Shown here: positions 1-6,200 of the stretch, one piece after another
How the letters are laid out: each line of letters starts with the position of its first letter
Numbering within the stretch: position 1 is the stretch's first letter
Source of the DNA: Baffinella frigidus
Lineage: Eukaryota > Cryptophyceae > Cryptomonadales > Baffinellaceae
Direction of reading: 5' to 3'
DNA length: 10,423 nt
Assembly (NCBI GenBank): GCA_026770585.1
Contig: MU646652.1
Location: forward strand, 297,099-307,521
Program-made: the position numbers and the translations under genes
Notes under the pieces: model-generated
What the model was told of the DNA's origin: nothing
Databases searched by the model: none
What the model saw: only the letters and a program-made list of their open reading frames with translations

Positions 1-159
1 GGGTTTAGGGTTTAGGGTTTAGGGTTTAGGGTTTAGGGTTTAGGGTTTAGGGTTTAGGGTTTAGGGTTTAGGGTTTAGGGTTTAAGGTTTAGGGTTTAGG
101 GTTTAGGGTTCAGAGTTTAGGGTTTAGGGTTTAGAGCTTAGGGTTTAGGGTTCAGGGTT
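1..159 (+). repeat. Telomere-like (TTTAGGG)n array, intronic
   Basis: Eleven perfect TTTAGGG heptamers run from position 4 to 80, then variants such as TTTAAGG, TTCAGAG and TTTAGAG to about 159. The G-rich strand runs 5'->3' to the right. A true left chromosome end would read CCCTAAA on this strand, so the array is interstitial or points inward. It starts within about 10 bp of the splice donor of the last visible FMO exon, so it lies in the following intron. Confidence 0.95.
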
Positions 160-168
160 TGAAGGGAC

Positions 169-249
169 CTCGGGAGGCAGGGCGATTTGACCAGCCCAGA
201 CCATGGCAAGGTAGCGCGCCTGCATTTCCATCAGCGGAAACGGTACAAT
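169..249 (-). CDS. FMO exon: C-terminal FPLMEMQ segment
   Basis: Minus-strand reading from 249 gives IVPFPLMEMQ, then ARYLAMVWAGQ and IALPPE: 27 codons, no stop. This matches the FMO segment that follows the FVGLP motif, where plant enzymes have PFPLFELQ and then a helix ending in LP. The exon is preceded by GGGCAG and followed by GAG|GTCCCT. Phase 0 at its start agrees with the phase-0 end of the exon at 917, joining GLPAK to IVPFP as the family requires. The C-terminus of the protein should continue in an exon to the left of the window. Confidence 0.85.
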
Positions 250-3200
250 CTGCCCACGGAGTGAAATCAACACTCGATGTCCACTTAGCAGCCACCGGGG
301 GCTTCACGGATACAGTCCATCTACACGATTTATACTCAAAGCTTATCTAGTTACATTGGATTCCAACCGCATGACGCCTTAAATCTAAGGCGAAATGGGC
401 CTCGGCCGCTGCTAAGTGGATGAGACGTTTTTACCCCCCGGGAGAGGGCAGAGGAATGGTGGGAGGGAGACAGAGGGTAGGAGGGAAAGGGAGGGTGTGA
501 GGGAGACAGAGGGTAGGAGGGAAAGAGAGGGTGTGAGGGAGACAGAGGGTAGGAGGGAAAGAGAGGGTCGAAGGGAGAGGGCGGGAGTGGTGGCAGAGGG
601 AGGATGGGAGGGAGACAGAAGGTTGGAGGGAGAGGGAGGGTGGGAGGGAGCCAGAGGGAAGGAGGGAGAAAGCAAGTTGGAGAGTCGAGAGTGGGATGGG
701 AGAGGAAACGTGGGACGGAGACGGAGGGAGGAAGAGTCTCGGAAGGGAGGGAGCGAGAGAGTGGAAGGGAGGTGGGGGAGGGGGGGGGGTCTCGGCAGGG
801 AGAGAGCGGCGAACTCCAACCCTACGCCCTACGTCCTACACCCTAACCCTACACCCTACACCCTGAACCCTGAACCCTGAACCCTAACCCTACAGCATAC
901 ACCCGGGTTGGCGGACCTTGGCAGGAAGGCCGACGAAGGCGAGGGAGGGTGCGTCGGGCGGGAGAAGGTGGTGGTAGAGGGGCTTGACGCCGTCGCCGCT
1001 CTCGAGGTGCACGATGCCGTTGTCGGGGGAGAGGAACGGGAACCGGTAGTAGTACCTGCCACGCGCCATCCGTCAATGCGCGTGGCAGGACCCGTCACGC
1101 ACGCCGTGCGCGTGTCACCCAGAGAGAAAATGACGCACTTGGGGGATAAGGGTGGACGCCCTCATTCTGCCATCAACCTCAAGGGCCCATCACCCACGTC
1201 GACATCCACTGATTGCGTGACTTGCTGGCATCCGGGATTAGGGGGCGAGACGGGGGCGAGAAGGGGGCGAGAAGGTGCGTCACGCACGCTGTGCGTGTCG
1301 CCCACGGCGAAACTGATGTGTTTCGGGGGTGCGAAAGAGCGGTTGGCACGTTGTTTGGTTGTTTGGTTTGTTGGTTTGTTGGTTTGTTTGTTGGTTGGTT
1401 GGTTTGATGGTACCCGGTGCAGAAGACAGTTGGTACCCGGTGCGGTAGCCCAAACATTTGTGATGTACGAAGGGGGGCGAGAACGAGGTGAGTGGTACCC
1501 GGTGCAGTAGACGATGGCGTCAACACCCTCCTCCACGGTGCCATCCTCAAACTCCACCCCCGTCGAGGTGATCCTCTTGGGCGGGGCGCGCGCCAAGATC
1601 TTGCCGTGCTTGCCCTGCGGTGCCTGCGCACCCACGTGCCGTGTAAACTTGATGCTCGCCCTGACCTGCAGCCACACCAGCACATCCGACCCCATCGGCC
1701 TCCCCTTTCTGTGCACCCAGGATCCGTGGATTATCTCGAAAGTGTGCGCATAACATAAAGTGGGAGACAGACTGCGCACCCTCGCGCCGTGGACCTGTGC
1801 TACGCAGTGTTCGCCTCTATGAGCGCACACCATACAGTAGGCCGTGAGCCGTCAGACCAGGATACTATCGTGCCTGCGCACCCAGGTGCCGTCGAAACGG
1901 GTTGACCTTGTCAGCCTCTGTGGGAGGGGATGCATGGTGGGCCACCAGGAGGTTGGTAACGAGAGAGAAGGGGGAACCTCCTAGGGAACCTCCAAGGTTC
2001 GTTACTGAGTTGGTTAGTTGGTGTGTTACTCTTGATGCAAGGACTTCTCACAAACCCTGTGCTACGCAGTGTTCGCCACGTATGTGCGCAGATCCTACAG
2101 TAGGCCGTGGGCCATCAGACCATGCCACTATCGTGTATTTGCATGGAGGGCAGGTTGGTGTCGAGCAAGGAGTAGGAACCGGTGTGGAGAGGAGGGGGGG
2201 GCTCCCAGGGAACCTCTCAGGTTCGTTAGTTAGTGTGTGAGTCAGTCCTAGCCCACACAGCGGGCTACGCAGGGACAAACGTTGCTCTCGATGGAATGAC
2301 TTCCCACTCACCTCGCGAACCTGGGGAAGAGGTTGGCGTGGCGACAGGAAGACTGTCTCCGCCTCCAGCGCGCACGTGCGTCGAGACATCTCGCTGATCT
2401 TTTCAAGCCCATCCTCCGTGGCAGGGGATGCATGGGGGCTGGTGTGGTTGACCAGTCCGTGATAGCTAGGTTGATAGTCTTGATAGAAAAGGAGGTGTGT
2501 TAGCCTTGATAGAAACGTTAGTGTGTCTTGCGTCTCGATGGAAGGACTTCTCACGAACCTGGGGGAGGGGCTGGCGTGCGGACAAGAAGACAGCCTCGGC
2601 CTCCAGCGCGATCTCCCGTGCGATGTCCAACCCCGAGGACGACGCCCCAACCACCACCACCCTCTTCCCGCTGAACCTGGTTGAGGCTTTGTGGTTCAGG
2701 GTTTAGGGTTTGGGGTTTGGGGATTAGAGATTATGGTTTAGGGTTTGGGCTTTGTGGTTGAGGGTCTGGGGTTTAGGGTTTGGGGATTGGGGTTTGGGGT
2801 TTGGAGTTTGGGGTTTAGGGTTTAGGGTTCAGGGATTGAACCCCTTCGCGTTCCTGTAGTTGTGCGAGTGGGAGAGGTGCCCCTTGAAATCTGCTTCCCC
2901 CGGGATGTTGGGGCAGCGAGGTTCGGAGTAGTGACCTGGTTTGGGGTTTGAGATTTAGGGTTTAGGGTTTAGGGTTTAGGGTTTAGGATTGGGGTTTAGG
3001 GTTTGGGGTTAGGGTTTAGGGTTTAGGGTTTAGGATTGAGGGTTTAGGGTTTAGGGTTTAGGGTTTTGGGTTTAGAGTTTAGGGTTTAGGGTTCAGGGTT
3101 TAGGGTTTAGGGATTGGGGTTTAGGGTGTAGGGTTCAGGGTTTAGGGTTCAGGGTTCAGGGGTCAGGGTGTAGGGTTGAGTGACCGTTGCAGACGACGAC

Positions 3201-6200
3201 GACATCGAAGTCCTGGACCTCTGTGATGTCCTCCTCCCCTGCAGCAGGGCCCATCAGTTCCCCGGATCACACTCTCTCCCCACCCGAAGTTGACGGCCCG
3301 TATTCAGTACCGGACTAGCCGTATTCAGTACGGCTTCAGTCTCTTGATCGCATGCATCCACCCACACCAACCCCACCGCAATCTAATCCTCCTCCCCTGC
3401 AGCAGGGCGCATCAGTTCCCCGGATCGCACTCTCTCCCCACCCGAAGTTGACGGCCCGTATTCAGTACCGGACTAGCCGTATTCAGTACGGCTTCAGTCT
3501 CTTGATCGCATGCATCCACCCACACCAACCCCACCGCAATCTAATGCCGGAACACGACTGATTCTGTCCCGCGATCTTAGGCTTCCGACGCCGAAGATAC
3601 GAGTGAATATGCTATTTCAAGCATACAATGATGCTATCGTACGCCTTTTGATGTGGTCAGATTCTGGTATGTTCCGAGATGAAGTGACCACATCGAAGTC
3701 CTGGACCTCGGGCATGTCCTCCTCCCCTGTTATATACGTTTGCATAAGTATATTCCTTATTTTGTGAAATCGTATGCATGAAAATCGCATAATCTGCATC
3801 ATACCCCCCGCGACCAATTCAAACTGTGTCTAATCTAACATTACATGCTGTATTATTAACCTCCGCAGCAAGGCGCATCAGTTCACAGCGAGCCAGGATG
3901 TTTTGCTTCAGCCAACCCTTCGTTGAAACTGTCCACTTTGGAATCCCGGACGCCACAGTACCGTCCATTTCACCACACCTCTTCCCCGTTTTTTTCACAG
4001 TTGACCAATACAAAATCCGCTGGCTAGCATTGCAGTTTCTGTCGTCTATAATACTTATAGGACGTGACTTGTGTAAAGTCACTGCAGCTATTCCTAGATG
4101 GGGTGCATCCCCAGACCTCACCTGCCATCCCCCGCGTCTCGTCACTAGCGCCCGACCCCAACGGGTGCGTGCCACCCCCACGTGTGGTTCATGCATGGGG
4201 CGTATACCCTGCCCTGCCGTCGCGTGACTAGCCGCATCTGGCCGAGAGGGAGAGCTTCCTCTCAAGTGCGTCACGCCCCCATACGATCCTCGTCAAATAA
4301 ACTCCTCTCCGCATACGAACATCCCCTAGTCCAGAACACGCCTGCTGGTGAGTCACGCCAGGTGCTAAATCGCGCGTATGCCACGCCAGGCCACAAGTCG
4401 ATATTGCAGTTAACTACACGATATTCGAGTAAAGTTGATTCTACCCGGGAAATACACTAAAAGTGTTCGGAATTGGAGCTCTTTGCTGGCGGAATTGTAA
4501 GAATATGTACCACGATACGCCATATAAACCCTTTTTGCGCGAACGAGTGTGTATGAAAACCCCACTTATGCCCTGGCGTGGCCACCAGATCCTCCGCAAA
4601 GCGCCATCACAGAGAGCAACCCACAAAATCGCGTGGGCGTTGGTTGATTGATTGATTGGTTGATTGATCGATTGATTGATTGATTGATTGGGGCTGACAT
4701 TGATTGATTGATTGATTGATGGATGGATTGGGGCTGTCATTGATTGATTCATTTATTGATAGATTGATTTGGGCTGAACATTGATCGATCGATTGACCGA
4801 TTGAATAATTGGGGGTAACACACGTACCCTCAGGGGTCCCGTCACTCGCCGCAGTCGTCACTTGCCACGACACGCTCCGGAAGCCCTCATGGTTGCCCCC
4901 TCCCAGCAGAGGCTCCACACTCACCACCCGCCGCCCGAAGGAGATCAGGGGGCGCAGGGAGAACGCGTCTGCGTATGTTTCTAGGTACCTGCATTGGGGG
5001 TAAGGGTGTGGGGTGCGGGCTCTGGGTTTAGGGTTTGGGGTTTGGGGTTTGGGGTTTGGGGTTTGGGGTTTGGGGTTTGGGGTTTGGGGTTTGGGGTTTG
5101 GGGTTTGGGGTTTGGGGTTTGGGGTTTGGGGTTTGGGGTTTGGGGTTTGGTATTTTGGATCAGAGTTTAGGGGTTAGGGTTTAGGGGTTAGGGTTTGGGG
5201 TTTGGGTATAGGGTTTGGGTTGGGGGTCTGTGGGTTGGGGTTCAGGTTGAGGGGTTTAGGCGCATCGGTGCGCGCCGCTCGCGAAATCACGGTCGACCTC
5301 TGTCACGCTCCACTCGAGAATGCTGGAGGAACCTATTTACATGTGGGGTTGTAAACGTGTGTACTAGGATAGGGTATTCTTACCTCGTGACTGTGCAGAG
5401 TTGCGTTACTAATCAACGAAAGTTACTACACAAATACCCACTTTTAAAAGCACATCGATTTTAAATAGGCCCCTCTAGCATTCTCGTGTGGCTCTGCCTC
5501 CAAGGAACTTGCAGCAAGACCTCTGGGGAAACCGTCCCTGGTAAAGTCACTCCGGTCATCCTACACGGGAATGCATCCCCAGACGCCCACGCCGCGGACC
5601 CAGCACACTTCCCGTGGGAGGCTGTGGTGTGCCTCTCGAGCAATCATTCTCATCCCAGACCTGCATAGATTAATTTCGGGAATTGTCTATCTAAAAGATT
5701 TATGGTCAAACTCAGCTATTTTAAAGTCCTAACAGTACGAAATGGCTCAAACGCCAAGCCAAATCTGAAATTAAATCTAGAATTCGACGGGGTGTGGGGG
5801 GGGGTACTTCTGAACAGCCTGGTGGGGCGGGAATCGCAAGGCAGAAAATTCGTCCCCAAACTCCAGGTCTGCAAACGCCATCACCTGCCACCAACCCTCA
5901 CGATTGGATTTGGACCAAATCGACGAAAACCTTGGAGCTGTTTTCCCCTGACAGCGCCTTGTATTCGAGGTGCTAACAAAACAAAGGCTTTTGAAACCCC
6001 CATTCTCTGGGCTTTGGGAGTTGTAAAACTGCTTTGCGCAAAAGGTCAAAATCATCAATTTGCCCCCCCCGTGAGAACTGGTGGTGCGGTGCAGGCATGT
6101 CTCACATAAAGTTATTTCCATCGGCAGGAAAGGCGTTGATTGGCCAAACGGCTTGTCGATAGGCAGGCTCCCGACCTCGAACCGCTGTTGCAAGAAGCCT

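Larger units (their letters stand above)
3546..4458. other. Intron sequence without a recognisable gene
   Basis: Mixed AT-rich sequence (3730-3850) and moderately GC-rich sequence. Apart from the exon copy at 3689, the 3864 fragment and the repeat block at 4061-4117, I see nothing interpretable. Open frames of 130-150 codons on both strands have no motif I recognise. Confidence 0.6.
5261..5887. other. Intron sequence without a recognisable gene
   Basis: Holds the family H block at 5541-5584 and the AAAGTTACTACACAAAT repeat near 5418. Nothing else recognised on either strand. Confidence 0.55.

Noticed and set aside
1-159. True chromosome end at the left edge of the window
   Set aside because: The G-rich strand runs toward the window interior, opposite to a left telomere, and the array adjoins an FMO exon through its intron.
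416-880. Arg/Gly/Glu-rich and Pro/Ser-rich open frames on both strands
   Set aside because: They are translations of the purine tandem repeat in every frame and show no domain or codon signal.
2143-2195. Minus-strand YSLLDTNLP as the missing LRTNLP-type FMO exon
   Set aside because: It lies between later exons, out of gene order, and similarity stops after a few residues.
3230-3545. CRISPR-like array
   Set aside because: Two adjacent 158-bp units without spacers in a eukaryotic intron; simple tandem duplication.
4441-4927. Asn/Ser/Ile-rich NQSINQSI open frames
   Set aside because: Products of the TTGA tetranucleotide array; only the part from 4828 on is real coding sequence, as an FMO exon.
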